Part shown: piece after piece, positions 52,347 through 61,461 of the stretch
Numbering within the stretch: position 1 is the first letter of the stretch
Layout of the letters: each line of letters opens with the position of its first letter
Assembly (NCBI GenBank): GCA_013361525.1
Contig: JABFXY010000172.1
Span: 1-64,000, forward strand
Source of the DNA: Polyangiaceae bacterium
GTDB lineage: Bacteria > Myxococcota_A > Polyangia > Polyangiales > Polyangiaceae
DNA: 64,000 bases
Reading direction: 5' to 3'
Notes under the pieces: model-generated
The model's input: the letters and a program-made list of their open reading frames with translations, nothing else
What the model was told of the DNA's origin: nothing
Databases searched by the model: none
Made by a program: the position numbers and the translations under genes

Positions 52347-53117
52347 ATGGCTGAGCCCAACCCGTACGAGCGACCGGCTGGAGAACGAGACGTGGTGGCG
52401 CACACTCCGTCCATGCCGTCATCGCCTGGTGTCGGCTTTCACGTGCTCGCCGCGATAACGACACTGTCGGTCCTCATCGCGCTCTACTGGATCGCATTCC
52501 GCGCCCCCATCGAGTCGTCGATGGGGATCGTGCAGAAGATCTTCTACTTCCACGCTCCTTCCGGATACGGGATGTACGTCGGCGCGGCCGCATGTTTCGT
52601 CGGGTCGGCGGGGTATCTCGCGCGCGGAACGCAGGGCTGGGATTCACTCGCACGAGCCGGCGCCGAGGTCGCGGTGGTGATGGGCGTCATCCTCATGACG
52701 ACGGGCCCACTTTGGGCGCGGAAGTCGTGGGGCGTGTGGTGGACGTGGGATCCTCGATTGACCACCTCGCTCCTCAGCGTCCTCATCTACGTCGCGTACG
52801 TCGTGCTCCGCGAGTTCGCGTCCGGTGGTGAAGCAGAGAAGAAGTTCGCTGCCGCGCTCGGTGTGTTGGGCGCCGCGAACCTCCCCATCATCCATTACTC
52901 CGTACGCAAATGGGGCGGCACGCACCCGCAGGTCGTCACCGGCAAGGGCGGCGGTCTCCAGCACGTCGACATGAAGATCGCGCTACTGCTCGGCTTCGCG
53001 GCGTTCACGTTTCTCTCCATCACGCTCATCTGGCTGCGCGCTCGACAAGATATGGTTCGCGCGCGCCTCGAGCATGCCGAAGAAGAGGCGCTGCAGCTCG
53101 GCGTCGTGGAGGACTGA
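52347..53117 (+). CDS. ccmC: Heme exporter protein CcmC
   Basis: 256 residues from ATG 52347. Six membrane helices are visible. The tryptophan-rich heme-handling motif is WGVWWTWDPRLT near residue 133, flanked by conserved histidines in KIFYFHAPSGYGMYVG (about 66) and LPIIHYSVRKWGGTHPQ (about 187). In system I cytochrome c maturation CcmC passes heme to CcmE on the outer face of the inner membrane. Two tiny membrane-protein genes follow without gaps; ccmA, ccmB and ccmE are not seen here. The gene is 49 bases from the divergent kinase. The C-terminus has a charged coil. Confidence 0.93.
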   Translation: MAEPNPYERPAGERDVVAHTPSMPSSPGVGFHVLAAITTLSVLIALYWIAFRAPIESSMGIVQKIFYFHAPSGYGMYVGAAACFVGSAGYLARGTQGWDSLARAGAEVAVVMGVILMTTGPLWARKSWGVWWTWDPRLTTSLLSVLIYVAYVVLREFASGGEAEKKFAAALGVLGAANLPIIHYSVRKWGGTHPQVVTGKGGGLQHVDMKIALLLGFAAFTFLSITLIWLRARQDMVRARLEHAEEEALQLGVVED

Positions 53118-53399
53118 TTGAGCTACCAGGCGAACGACAATCCGGCGCCCGCTTCTTCGGCCACGCCTGCAGGCGGGACCGAGGGTTTGAAGCCCGTCGC
53201 GAACGAGCCCGAGACGACGAGCGGCGAGGCGCTGCTGGTGTCCGCGTACGCGGTGCTCTGGGTCGCGTTGATGGTCTTCATCGTCCTCGCGTGGCGGCGG
53301 ACGCGCGGTCTCGAGGACAAGGTCGGGACACTAGAGCGAGCGATCGAGCGAGCCCGCGCGAGCGGTGTCGGCGGCGAGGCGAACGCGACCAAACGATGA
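53118..53399 (+). CDS. CcmD-family small membrane protein
   Basis: 93 residues from TTG 53118, immediately after the ccmC stop. A disordered Pro/Thr-rich N-terminus is followed by one membrane helix (AYAVLWVALMVFIVLAW, about 45-61) and a basic coiled helix (RTRGLEDKVGTLERAIERAR). This single-helix plus charged-coil shape and its place right behind ccmC fit the CcmD family, which stabilises the CcmABC heme-release complex. The start is unusual, but no ATG or GTG lies at the N-terminal end. It overlaps the next gene by four bases. Confidence 0.7.
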   Translation: MSYQANDNPAPASSATPAGGTEGLKPVANEPETTSGEALLVSAYAVLWVALMVFIVLAWRRTRGLEDKVGTLERAIERARASGVGGEANATKR

Positions 53400-53521
53400 C
53401 GTCCGCGCATTTTCTGTACATCCCGGCGGTGCTGTTGCTCGGGTTGATCACGGGCTACACGTTGGGGGCGCGCGCCGTTCGAGCCGAGCTCGAGCGCAGG
53501 AAGCAGCAGCTGAAGGAGTAG
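53396..53521 (+). CDS. 41-residue single-helix membrane protein
   Basis: ATG 53396 overlaps the stop of the CcmD-like gene in ATGA. The 41-residue product has one membrane helix (FLYIPAVLLLGLITGYTLGA) followed by a basic helix (RAELERRKQQLK). Its tight coupling to the ccm genes suggests a role in that complex, possibly as the real CcmD equivalent or an extra subunit. Such short frames can arise by chance, but the overlap with ATGA and the clean hydrophobic pattern support a gene. The acyl-CoA dehydrogenase follows after five bases. Confidence 0.65.
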   Translation: MTSAHFLYIPAVLLLGLITGYTLGARAVRAELERRKQQLKE

Positions 53522-53526
53522 CGTTC

Positions 53527-54669
<1,143 letters not shown>

Positions 54670-54707
54670 GCCCGCGTGATGCAGGCGCGAGGTGGCGCTT
54701 TTCGAAT

Positions 54708-55037
54708 CTAGCGTGGCCTCGCGTGCATCTCGCCACACGGGGGCGGTTCGTCACAACCGTCCGTTCGACGTGCGTACCGTAGGAGGATCTCGCCGGCCAA
54801 AATCGCGAGATCGAGGTAACCGAGGTACGTCTTGATCAGCGAAGGCTGCGTCGCCAGGGCGCAGCGAAGCTGGAGCTCGTAGCTGCTGCGCTCCGTCGTT
54901 TGTAGCGAGCCCTCTCGTGCTCGCTCGCCCGCTTCCATGCAAATGACCCACGCAGCAGCTTCGCCCAATTCGTTCGACTGGGCCGTGTCGCTCACCGGAA
55001 CCGCCACGTCGTCCCGTGCGACCGTTTGCCACAACAT
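54708..55037 (-). CDS. Hypothetical small protein
   Basis: 109 residues from ATG 55037. The strong ribosome site GGAGGTGAAGCA before it argues for this start rather than the longer frame to 55073 and also supports the gene being real. The product is mainly helical, with ELGEAAAWVICMEAGERA and KTYLGYLDLAILAGEILLRYA, and a proline- and cysteine-rich end (CDEPPPCGEMHAR). There is no signal peptide. It lies downstream of the MerR gene with 62 bases between them. No family recognised. Confidence 0.6.
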   Translation of the reverse strand: MLWQTVARDDVAVPVSDTAQSNELGEAAAWVICMEAGERAREGSLQTTERSSYELQLRCALATQPSLIKTYLGYLDLAILAGEILLRYARRTDGCDEPPPCGEMHARPR

Positions 55038-55099
55038 TGCTTCACCTCCGCCGTCGATCGGAAGATGAAGCAAGCCCTTTGCCGACGGCGATACGGTGG

Positions 55100-55846
55100 C
55101 TATTTCGCTTTCGACTTCCTCGGTGAGAGGGCCGCGACCTTCCCCGATGAGACGAGCTTGCGAAGCGCGCGTTCCATCTCGTGCGCAAAGAAGATTCGCA
55201 CCGACTCGACACCGGTCGTCCGAAGCGCCTCGAACAGCTTCGTCGGCTCGCGCACCTGCAGCTGGCCACCCTTCGTGCGCGAGACGAAGTGGTCGACGAG
55301 ATCGGCGACGGCGCGTCCGATGTGTTTTCGCAAGATCGCGGACGCCCCGATCGCGGTGTCGAGATCCACGCCGGCCGACTCGAGCCGCATCGCGATCTGC
55401 AAGAGCGCCGGGCTCCCCAACAAGAAGACGTCGCCCTTGCGCTCGATGATCTTGGCGCGCTGCAGATCCGCGAGCAGCCCCGGCCGCTTTACGCCGGCGA
55501 CCTCGTAGAGCTCGGCCTCCGTCACCGTCCGCGGCTGATCGCTACCCCATGGCGTCTGCATCTGCTCTTCGACGCCGAGCCACTCCGCGAGGTCGACCTC
55601 CCCTCGGTCGATTCGCTTCATGAGATCGCCGATGGCATCGATCCTGAGCCCGCGGTCTTGCAGCTGCGCGATGAGCTTCAGACGCTCGACGTGGGCGGCG
55701 CCGTAGAAAGCGACCCTGCCGCGGATCTCGGGCGCCATCAGGGCGCCCTTCGATTGGTAATAGCGAATGGTCCGGCTCGGCACGTGCGTCGCCGATGCGA
55801 GGTCGTCGATGGTGTACCCGTCCTCCGCGGAAGCCATTTCGCTCAT
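55100..55846 (-). CDS. MerR-family transcriptional regulator
   Basis: 248 residues from ATG 55846. The N-terminal helix-turn-helix (YTIDDLASATHVPSRTIRYY, residues 11-30) and wing (GRVAFYGAAHVERLKLIAQL) are characteristic of MerR. The C-terminal 130 residues have a dimer helix, then a helical effector-like domain (GLLADLQRAKIIERKGDVFL, ILRKHIGRAVADLVDHFVS). It has no cysteine cluster for metals, so a small-molecule or lipid ligand is more likely. It stands 143 bases downstream of the desaturase gene on the same strand and may regulate the desaturase-reductase genes and itself. Confidence 0.9.
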   Translation of the reverse strand: MSEMASAEDGYTIDDLASATHVPSRTIRYYQSKGALMAPEIRGRVAFYGAAHVERLKLIAQLQDRGLRIDAIGDLMKRIDRGEVDLAEWLGVEEQMQTPWGSDQPRTVTEAELYEVAGVKRPGLLADLQRAKIIERKGDVFLLGSPALLQIAMRLESAGVDLDTAIGASAILRKHIGRAVADLVDHFVSRTKGGQLQVREPTKLFEALRTTGVESVRIFFAHEMERALRKLVSSGKVAALSPRKSKAK

Positions 55847-55853
55847 GGTCTTA

Positions 55854-55874
55854 GACCCAGCGTTCGGCTGGGTC
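55854..55874. promoter_or_regulatory. Inverted repeat at the MerR start
   Basis: GACCCAGC and GCTGGGTC, perfect eight-base arms with a five-base spacer, end seven bases before the MerR ATG. The site could be an autoregulatory operator or an RNA hairpin that blocks the start codon; no Shine-Dalgarno site is visible there. Confidence 0.5.
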
Positions 55875-55989
55875 GATCCGAAAACAAGAAATCCCGGAGC
55901 TCACACGTATTGCAAACGTGCCGAGCGACCGGCCCGCTCGCACGCCAGGGCGGGCCGGATCGCGAGGCCAGCGCAAACGGGCTCGGCGG

Positions 55990-57054
55990 TTAGACGATGG
56001 CGGGGCGGCGCGGGCTCGGAAACGACAGGCGCCAGATCTTCAGCGTCGTCGTGCCGAACTGTCGGAGTAGCGATCCCGTGTTGTAAGGCACTCCATACCG
56101 GGCACAGAGCGCTCGAACGCGGGGCGCGATTTCGGGGTAGCGATTGCTCGGCAGATCGGGGAAGAGGTGGTGCTCGATCTGATGGCTCAGGTTGCCGCTC
56201 ATCAGATGAAAGAGCCGCCCGCCCTCGATGTTGCAGGACCCCATGATTTGCCGGACTCTGAAGCGTGCCCGCGTCTCGCCTTCGACGTCCTTTTCGGTGA
56301 AGAGGTGCACCCCTTCCGGAAAATGCCCGCAGAAGATGATGGTGTATGCCCAAACGTTACGGATGAGATTGGCAATCACGTTTGCGGCCAATACCCAAAA
56401 GAAGAAGGGTCCCGCGAGCGCCGGCCACAGAACGTAGTCTTTCACCGCTTGGCGGGTAGCCTTCTTGGCGATTCCGCGCAGCAGGTGTTTGCTCTTGGAC
56501 AGCGGCCGATCGACCTCGATGTCGTGGAAAGCGACGCCCCACTCGAAGAAGAGCATCAATACGAAGTTGTAGATCGGCTGGAACAGATATGCCGGTTTCC
56601 ACGGTTGCGCGTCGGTGACGCGGAGAACGTCGTACCCGACGTCGCGGTCTTTGCCGATGACGTTCGTCCACGTGTGGTGCACGACGTTGTGCGAGTGTTT
56701 CCACTGGTCCGACGGGCAAACATTGTCCCACTCCCAGACGCGGGAGTTGATCTCGGGATCGTTCATCCAATCCCATTGCCCATGAAGGACGTTGTGCCCA
56801 ATCTCCATGTTCTCGAGGATCTTGGCGATGCCGAGCATCACCGCGCCGCTGGCGAGCACACAGAAGAACGGCGCCCCCGACGAGACGAGCGGCAAGCTCG
56901 CGAAGATGACGGCGCGGCCCGTCAGAGCGAGCCCCCGTTGAATCCTGATTAAGCGGGTGATGTAGCGACGATCGCGCTCGCCGAGGCTCGCTTTGACCTC
57001 GGCCTCGATCGCATCGAGCTCTTTACCGAGCTCCTCGATGGCCCGTTCGTTCAT
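55990..57054 (-). CDS. DesA3-like acyl-lipid/acyl-CoA fatty acid desaturase
   Basis: 354 residues from ATG 57054 with ribosome site GAAGGAACC. The membrane desaturase histidine boxes are complete: HNVLH (87-91), HSHNVVHH (120-127) and HQIEHH (291-296), binding the di-iron centre. Hydrophobic helices lie around residues 47-80 and 160-245. It is related to the mycobacterial DesA3 group, which introduces a delta-9 double bond and needs an electron-donating reductase. Such a reductase is encoded 48 bases upstream. It may tune membrane fluidity. Confidence 0.92.
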   Translation of the reverse strand: MNERAIEELGKELDAIEAEVKASLGERDRRYITRLIRIQRGLALTGRAVIFASLPLVSSGAPFFCVLASGAVMLGIAKILENMEIGHNVLHGQWDWMNDPEINSRVWEWDNVCPSDQWKHSHNVVHHTWTNVIGKDRDVGYDVLRVTDAQPWKPAYLFQPIYNFVLMLFFEWGVAFHDIEVDRPLSKSKHLLRGIAKKATRQAVKDYVLWPALAGPFFFWVLAANVIANLIRNVWAYTIIFCGHFPEGVHLFTEKDVEGETRARFRVRQIMGSCNIEGGRLFHLMSGNLSHQIEHHLFPDLPSNRYPEIAPRVRALCARYGVPYNTGSLLRQFGTTTLKIWRLSFPSPRRPAIV

Positions 57055-57102
57055 GGTTCCTTCTCTTTCGGCTGAAGCCAGACGCCTGAAGTCCGAAGCC
57101 CG

Positions 57103-58125
57103 TCAGAGGTCGAGCGCGACGTCGCCGGCCGCTGCGCAAACGCAGGGCTGGATGCGTGTCCCCGGCTCGGTCACGAGCTCGCCGGTGCGCAGATCGCGGA
57201 CGCAGCCCGATTGCATGGTCACGTCGCAAGTGTGGCAAATTCCCATTCGGCAGCCGTGAGCGGCTGCCACGCCAGCGCGCTCTGCGACGACGAGGAGCGG
57301 CGTCTGGGCATCCGCGCCAACCTCCAACCCGCTCATTCGCAGGTGGACTTTGCCGCCCCGAGCGTCGCGTGGAATCGCGGCGCGTTTTGCATGGTACCGC
57401 TCGATTGTGGCTCCCGGAGGCAACTGCTCGAGCAGGGCTTCGGGGCCACACGCGAAGAACCTTCGCGCTTCCCAATCTGCGGGCAGATGCCCCGGATTGA
57501 AATGCCCCCGCTCACGCGTTTGGATGACCGAGAGCTTGTATGCGGGGTATCTGTCGGTGATACGGCGAAGCTCGTCCCCGAAGATCACGTCCCGATCGGT
57601 CGGCGCGTAGTGCACGTGGGCGACGTCGGGCATCGATCCACGTAGCTCAAACGTGCGGAGCATGCTCATCACCGGTGTGATGCCGCTGCCCGCGGTGACG
57701 AAGAGCTGGCGCGGTGCCTCGGAGAGGACGAAGTCGCCCTCCGGCCGGCTCAGGGAAACGTATTGTCCCGGCGAGACATTGCGGGCGAGGAACGTCGAAG
57801 CAGGGCCCTTCGCTTTGACGGTTATGGTGATCTTCCCGTCGTCCCGATCGGGCGACGACGAGATCGAGTAGGTGCGGACGACCCGCCGGCCGTCGATGGC
57901 GACACCGACACGGACATGTTGTCCGGGCAAGTGCCTGCGCCAATTGCGACCGGGCCGCAGCGTCAGCGTGCGTGTGTCGTTGGTCTCGTCCCGGGTCTGC
58001 TCGACGCGCCCCTCCAACGTGTGGGTCGCCCAGAGCGGATTCAGGATTGCGAGATAGTGTGAGGGAACGAGGGGGGTGGCGACGAGACCGGCTACGTCGT
58101 TGAGGCGAGACCAGAGCGTTGCCAT
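57103..58125 (-). CDS. FAD/2Fe-2S oxidoreductase supplying electrons to the desaturase
   Basis: 340 residues from ATG 58125; the frame extends 13 codons further to a TTG that is itself the -35 element, so it is rejected. FAD binding is shown by VRTYSISSSP (about 90), and NAD(P) binding by FVTAGSGITPVMSML (about 145) and FFACGPEALL (about 230). The C-terminal plant-type ferredoxin domain has the Cx4Cx2C cluster in HGCRMGICHTCDV and the distant cysteine in IQPCVC. The layout matches Rv3230c, partner of DesA3. Its immediate downstream neighbour is the desaturase, so electron transfer NADPH-FAD-2Fe2S-desaturase is inferred. Confidence 0.92.
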   Translation of the reverse strand: MATLWSRLNDVAGLVATPLVPSHYLAILNPLWATHTLEGRVEQTRDETNDTRTLTLRPGRNWRRHLPGQHVRVGVAIDGRRVVRTYSISSSPDRDDGKITITVKAKGPASTFLARNVSPGQYVSLSRPEGDFVLSEAPRQLFVTAGSGITPVMSMLRTFELRGSMPDVAHVHYAPTDRDVIFGDELRRITDRYPAYKLSVIQTRERGHFNPGHLPADWEARRFFACGPEALLEQLPPGATIERYHAKRAAIPRDARGGKVHLRMSGLEVGADAQTPLLVVAERAGVAAAHGCRMGICHTCDVTMQSGCVRDLRTGELVTEPGTRIQPCVCAAAGDVALDL

Positions 58126-58164
58126 GACTGTGACAGTGGTAACTGTCACGGTCGAGGCTGTCAA
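58126..58164 (-). promoter_or_regulatory. Promoter and 28-bp palindromic operator of the reductase-desaturase operon
   Basis: On the minus strand TTGACA (58164-58159), a 17-base spacer and TACCAC (58141-58136) form a promoter. A palindrome at 58126-58153, with 12-base arms GACTGTGACAGT and ACTGTCACGGTC (one mismatch) and spacer GGTA, covers its -10 and reaches to the base before ATG 58125. The mRNA would be nearly leaderless. Confidence 0.65.
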
Positions 58165-58188
58165 GGTGGCCAGACCAAAGAGCGGCCG

Positions 58189-59400
58189 TCAGGGGGCTTC
58201 GAATGACGGCGGCGTGACCGACGCCGCGCCGTAGGGCTCTTCCGAGACACGCACGTGGACGTGGTTGTCGTGGTTCGGCCAGTGCTGAAGATGCTGGCCG
58301 TCGTTGATGAGAGGCACGAAGGCCGGATCGAGCGCATCCGCGTCGACGGCCTCGTCGGCTCCGTCCTGAAGGACGCCGATGAGCTCCTGATCCAGGAAGC
58401 TCATCGTCACGCGCCCCGATTCGAGGAAGGCGCCGAACATCTCGGCGTTCACCGCGCCGTCGAGCCCGCTCGCGGTCCCGGCGATGCACTCACGCCCGTC
58501 GCTCGTGTATTCGACCTCGCAATAGCTACGCCATGGCGCGAGACCGTCGGTGCCGTAAAGCGAGACGTCGACGTCTTTGCCGCGCTGGTGAGACGCGTGC
58601 CTCGGCGCGCCGACATCGTTGCCCGGGGTCTCGCCGTTCCACTGCGAGAAGTCCTCCGGGAAGATCGGCGCGCGCCCCGCGAGCGCCATTTGCCGCGCGG
58701 CGTGCCGTACGAACATCACCAGATCGCGGCGGCCGAATTGGTATCGGAAGACCGTCGACGTCGTCCAATCGTAGCCGTCGACCGTAGGATCGTTGCGCAT
58801 CGGGAATTGCAGCAGTCGGTCGCAGTCTTCTTCGCATTGAGCGCCGTCGTGGAACGGCGTGCGCGTGACCGCCAGCGTGCCCGTGAAGCCGTCGCTGTCA
58901 CTTCGAACGCGAATCCAGAACGTGCGCGGCCCGCTCGCGTCGAAGGCGGCGAGCGTACGCAGCCCGGCGCCTCCGTCGGTGAACCCGAGGACGACCGGGG
59001 CCTCGCCGTCCCATCGGGAGAGCTCGAGCTCCACGCCGTCGAAGTCGCCGTCGAAGGCCAGGAAGAAGCCGACATGCTCGTTCGGCTCGAGGTCGACGCG
59101 AAGCACGTCGTCAGCCGACGGAGACGCTTCGACCGTATTGTCTCCCTCGGAAGCCGTGTGCTCGCCGTCGACGGCTCCTTCCGGCGCGATACCGGAGGCC
59201 GGCGCACCGCCGACGTCTCCGCCCCCGGCGGTCGAGGCCGAGCCGCCCGTGTCGGAGCCGCCCGAGCCGTTCAGCGCGGAGCCTCCGACCCCGCTGCCAC
59301 CGTCACCGTCACCGTCGGCGTCTTCGAGCGGAGCGCCGCTGTCACCACAAGCGGCGGTGAGGGCCATGACGATCGCGAGTGGAGCAAGAGCGTGTCGCAC
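58189..59400 (-). CDS. MepA-like murein endopeptidase lipoprotein (peptidase M74-like)
   Basis: 403 residues from GTG 59400. The lipobox is LTAACGDS (C18), followed by a Gly/Ser tether to about residue 65. A beta-rich region spans about 95-185. Residues 200-385 resemble penicillin-insensitive murein endopeptidase: zinc motif H271xxG274xxxD278 in HASHQRGKDVDV, and the late W-P-N-H-D-N-H-x-H segment with H380 and H382. In MepA these bind zinc and cut D-Ala-mDAP cross-links in peptidoglycan. As a lipoprotein it would act at the periplasmic face. A prey-lysis function is also conceivable for a predator. Confidence 0.8.
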   Translation of the reverse strand: MRHALAPLAIVMALTAACGDSGAPLEDADGDGDGGSGVGGSALNGSGGSDTGGSASTAGGGDVGGAPASGIAPEGAVDGEHTASEGDNTVEASPSADDVLRVDLEPNEHVGFFLAFDGDFDGVELELSRWDGEAPVVLGFTDGGAGLRTLAAFDASGPRTFWIRVRSDSDGFTGTLAVTRTPFHDGAQCEEDCDRLLQFPMRNDPTVDGYDWTTSTVFRYQFGRRDLVMFVRHAARQMALAGRAPIFPEDFSQWNGETPGNDVGAPRHASHQRGKDVDVSLYGTDGLAPWRSYCEVEYTSDGRECIAGTASGLDGAVNAEMFGAFLESGRVTMSFLDQELIGVLQDGADEAVDADALDPAFVPLINDGQHLQHWPNHDNHVHVRVSEEPYGAASVTPPSFEAP

Positions 59401-59501
59401 CGGCCATCGTTACACCGGGAAAGCGCCGAGCGCGAGACAGCGTGGAGCCCAGCTTTCTATGCGGAAATTTCCGCTGATCTCGATTGCGTGACGATGATCC
59501 G

Positions 59502-60683
59502 TCAAGGCAATGGGCACGCGTCCGAGGGCTCGACATACCCGAATTGGAGGAAGTTGACCGGGTGGCCACCGACGTAATCGTCGGCCTCGCTCCAATTCAA
59601 TCCATCGGTGCTGAATACGAATCGTTGGTCTTCGTAATAGTTGTCCCAGCTCTGGTGCACGGCGACGAATACCCCCGAGGCGCCGAGCGCGACCGGGCCG
59701 CCGATGCCCAGATCGGGCGTGCCGGCGTCGCTCGTCCACGCCGCGCCGTCAGCGCTGCGGAAGCGTGTCGATCCCGACCAGACGAAGAACTCCGACCCCG
59801 TCCAAACCCCGTGCGACGACAGTGATTCGGCGACGGCATGCGCCGTCCAGGTGTCGCCGCCGTCCGTCGACGTGCAAACCGTTCCGGCGCCGCCGAAGAG
59901 CGCGATTACGCCGTTGCCATAAGCGAGATTGGATACCCACTGCCCACACTCCGGCGGTCTCACGCTGGCGTGCGCCCAATGAATACCGTCGGTGGAGCGG
60001 ACGATGTCGCGCTCTTCGCCGCTCTCGCCGGTGATGATGAAGACGCCGCCGTCGTGCGGGAGAAACTCGATCGCGCGGGTGTTGATGGTGACGTCCGTCG
60101 GGCCGCCGTCGCTCCACGTCATACCGTCGGTGGAGATGCGGGTCGTCGAGCCGTTCGTGACGAACAGGCCATTGCCGAATGCCAGGTCCGCGTAGGTCGG
60201 CGTGTTTTCTTCGACGACCTCCCAGGTCACGCCGTTGGTGGAGCGCTTCAGGGTACCGGGGGCGCCCCACCCGAACGTCGCGACCCAAACCCCATTGCCA
60301 TAAGCGAGCCCGCGGCCGGCGAACGCATTGTGGTCGCAATCGGTGCCGTCGCCGGACCAACATCGATAGGCGTCGTCCTCCGATTGATCGGCGACGTAGG
60401 TGCGTCCACCGACACACGAGAGCGCGGTGCGACCCATGAGACCTTGCACGACGTACGCGGGCACGAGCCCGTCGGGCGCGCCGCCCGCGCCGCCGCCGCC
60501 GTCGAGCGGCTCGCCGCCCGAGCCGAACCCACCTGTCTCTACGGGGCCGGTACCGCCGCCGCCGTCGACGCTGGCCCCACCCGCCGCGGATCCACCCGCA
60601 CCGCCGCTCGACTCGCTGTCACCGCACGCAGTCGAGACAGCCAAAATCGAAGTGACCCACCACGCAACGTCAAGTCGGCGCAT
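59502..60683 (-). CDS. BNR/sialidase-like repeat lipoprotein
   Basis: 393 residues from ATG 60683; the frame beyond to 61070 is shadow. The lipobox is VSTACGDS (C20) with a Gly/Ser-rich tether to about residue 70. The rest repeats a roughly 50-residue blade with STDG(M/I/L)xW and (F/Y)GNG(L/V)F segments: GNGVWVATFGWG, GNGLFVTNGSTTRISTDG, TSTDGGDTWTAHA, FSTDGLNWSEAD. This is a BNR-like Asp-box propeller pattern as in sialidases and photosystem assembly factors. The active-site Arg triad of sialidases cannot be confirmed. Probably a surface binding protein. Confidence 0.8.
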   Translation of the reverse strand: MRRLDVAWWVTSILAVSTACGDSESSGGAGGSAAGGASVDGGGGTGPVETGGFGSGGEPLDGGGGAGGAPDGLVPAYVVQGLMGRTALSCVGGRTYVADQSEDDAYRCWSGDGTDCDHNAFAGRGLAYGNGVWVATFGWGAPGTLKRSTNGVTWEVVEENTPTYADLAFGNGLFVTNGSTTRISTDGMTWSDGGPTDVTINTRAIEFLPHDGGVFIITGESGEERDIVRSTDGIHWAHASVRPPECGQWVSNLAYGNGVIALFGGAGTVCTSTDGGDTWTAHAVAESLSSHGVWTGSEFFVWSGSTRFRSADGAAWTSDAGTPDLGIGGPVALGASGVFVAVHQSWDNYYEDQRFVFSTDGLNWSEADDYVGGHPVNFLQFGYVEPSDACPLP

Positions 60684-60765
60684 GCCGCCGCCGAGAGCAA
60701 GGTGGGTGCCGCGTCGCAAGCCACGTTTTCCGCGGATTTGCTGTCCCTTCGAGGGGGCAGCGGGT

Positions 60766-61461
60766 TTACGGACAGGGCGGGGCGACGTTGAAACAGTCGA
60801 AGCGGTTCTCGCCGGGATCGGCGAGGCCGTTCCAGTTCCCCCCGCCGATCGCGACGTACACGTTCTCGAGGGAGAAGGGCGCGGGCCCCGAGCCTCGCTC
60901 GCGCCATTCGACGCCATCGGCGGAGGTGGAGAACGTAATGACGTCGTCCTCCGTCGCGCTGAGACGCCACCAGGCGTCCTCGGGAAAGGTGAAGGTCGAG
61001 TCGGAAAGCTCGATCGAGCCGAGGCCGAATCCTCCGCCTTCTTGAAGCAAATCGAGCGCGCCGTCGCCATCCACTTCGCGCACGTAGATGAACCGCTGCG
61101 AGCCGGTTTCCTGGCTTCCGCTTTGAACGAGGCGAACCGTGATGGAGTCGCACGTGAGGCGGTGCGCGCTGACCGTGTAGAACCAGCAATAGTCGCCGTT
61201 GAAATCCTCGACTGACACGGCGCCGTCGACGATTTGCGCGCAATTCAACAAGGCGATCTCTTCGCCGACGCCGTCGTCGAAGGTCGCGGAGATATCGCTC
61301 AGCGGAGGGTGCTCGTACGAGCCGCCACAGCTCGGACCGCCGTCTTCGTAGTCGTCGACGGGGAAGACCAGCGAGCACGACGACGCGAGCACGACGGTCG
61401 CACAGAGCGACGCGAGCAAGGCGGCGGCGCGGCGTTTCGAGCGCGAGCTCGGAGCGATCAA
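60766..61461 (-). CDS. Hypothetical lipoprotein (laminin G-like fold possible)
   Basis: 231 residues. The most likely start is TTG 61461, which overlaps the stop of the upstream gene in TTGA; no ATG or GTG lies in frame before the signal peptide. The signal ends in VLASSCSLVFP with the lipidation cysteine near residue 30. The mature part has strands such as ITVRLVQSGS and SLENVYVAIGGGNWN, and a paired cysteine near the end (FDCFNVAPPCP). The YVREVDGDGALDLL and AWWRLSATEDD segments resemble a concanavalin/laminin-type jelly roll. This fold call is tentative. It is the last gene of the kinase operon. Confidence 0.65.
   Translation of the reverse strand: MIAPSSRSKRRAAALLASLCATVVLASSCSLVFPVDDYEDGGPSCGGSYEHPPLSDISATFDDGVGEEIALLNCAQIVDGAVSVEDFNGDYCWFYTVSAHRLTCDSITVRLVQSGSQETGSQRFIYVREVDGDGALDLLQEGGGFGLGSIELSDSTFTFPEDAWWRLSATEDDVITFSTSADGVEWRERGSGPAPFSLENVYVAIGGGNWNGLADPGENRFDCFNVAPPCP

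Noticed and set aside
54708..58125. Idea that the acyl-CoA dehydrogenase belongs to the desaturase operon
   Set aside because: It is on the opposite strand and has its own ribosome site behind the ccm genes.
60740..60761. GCTGTCCC/GGGGCAGC stem after the lipoprotein gene
   Set aside because: It has only eight pairs including a wobble and no T-run in either direction, so it is too weak to call a terminator.
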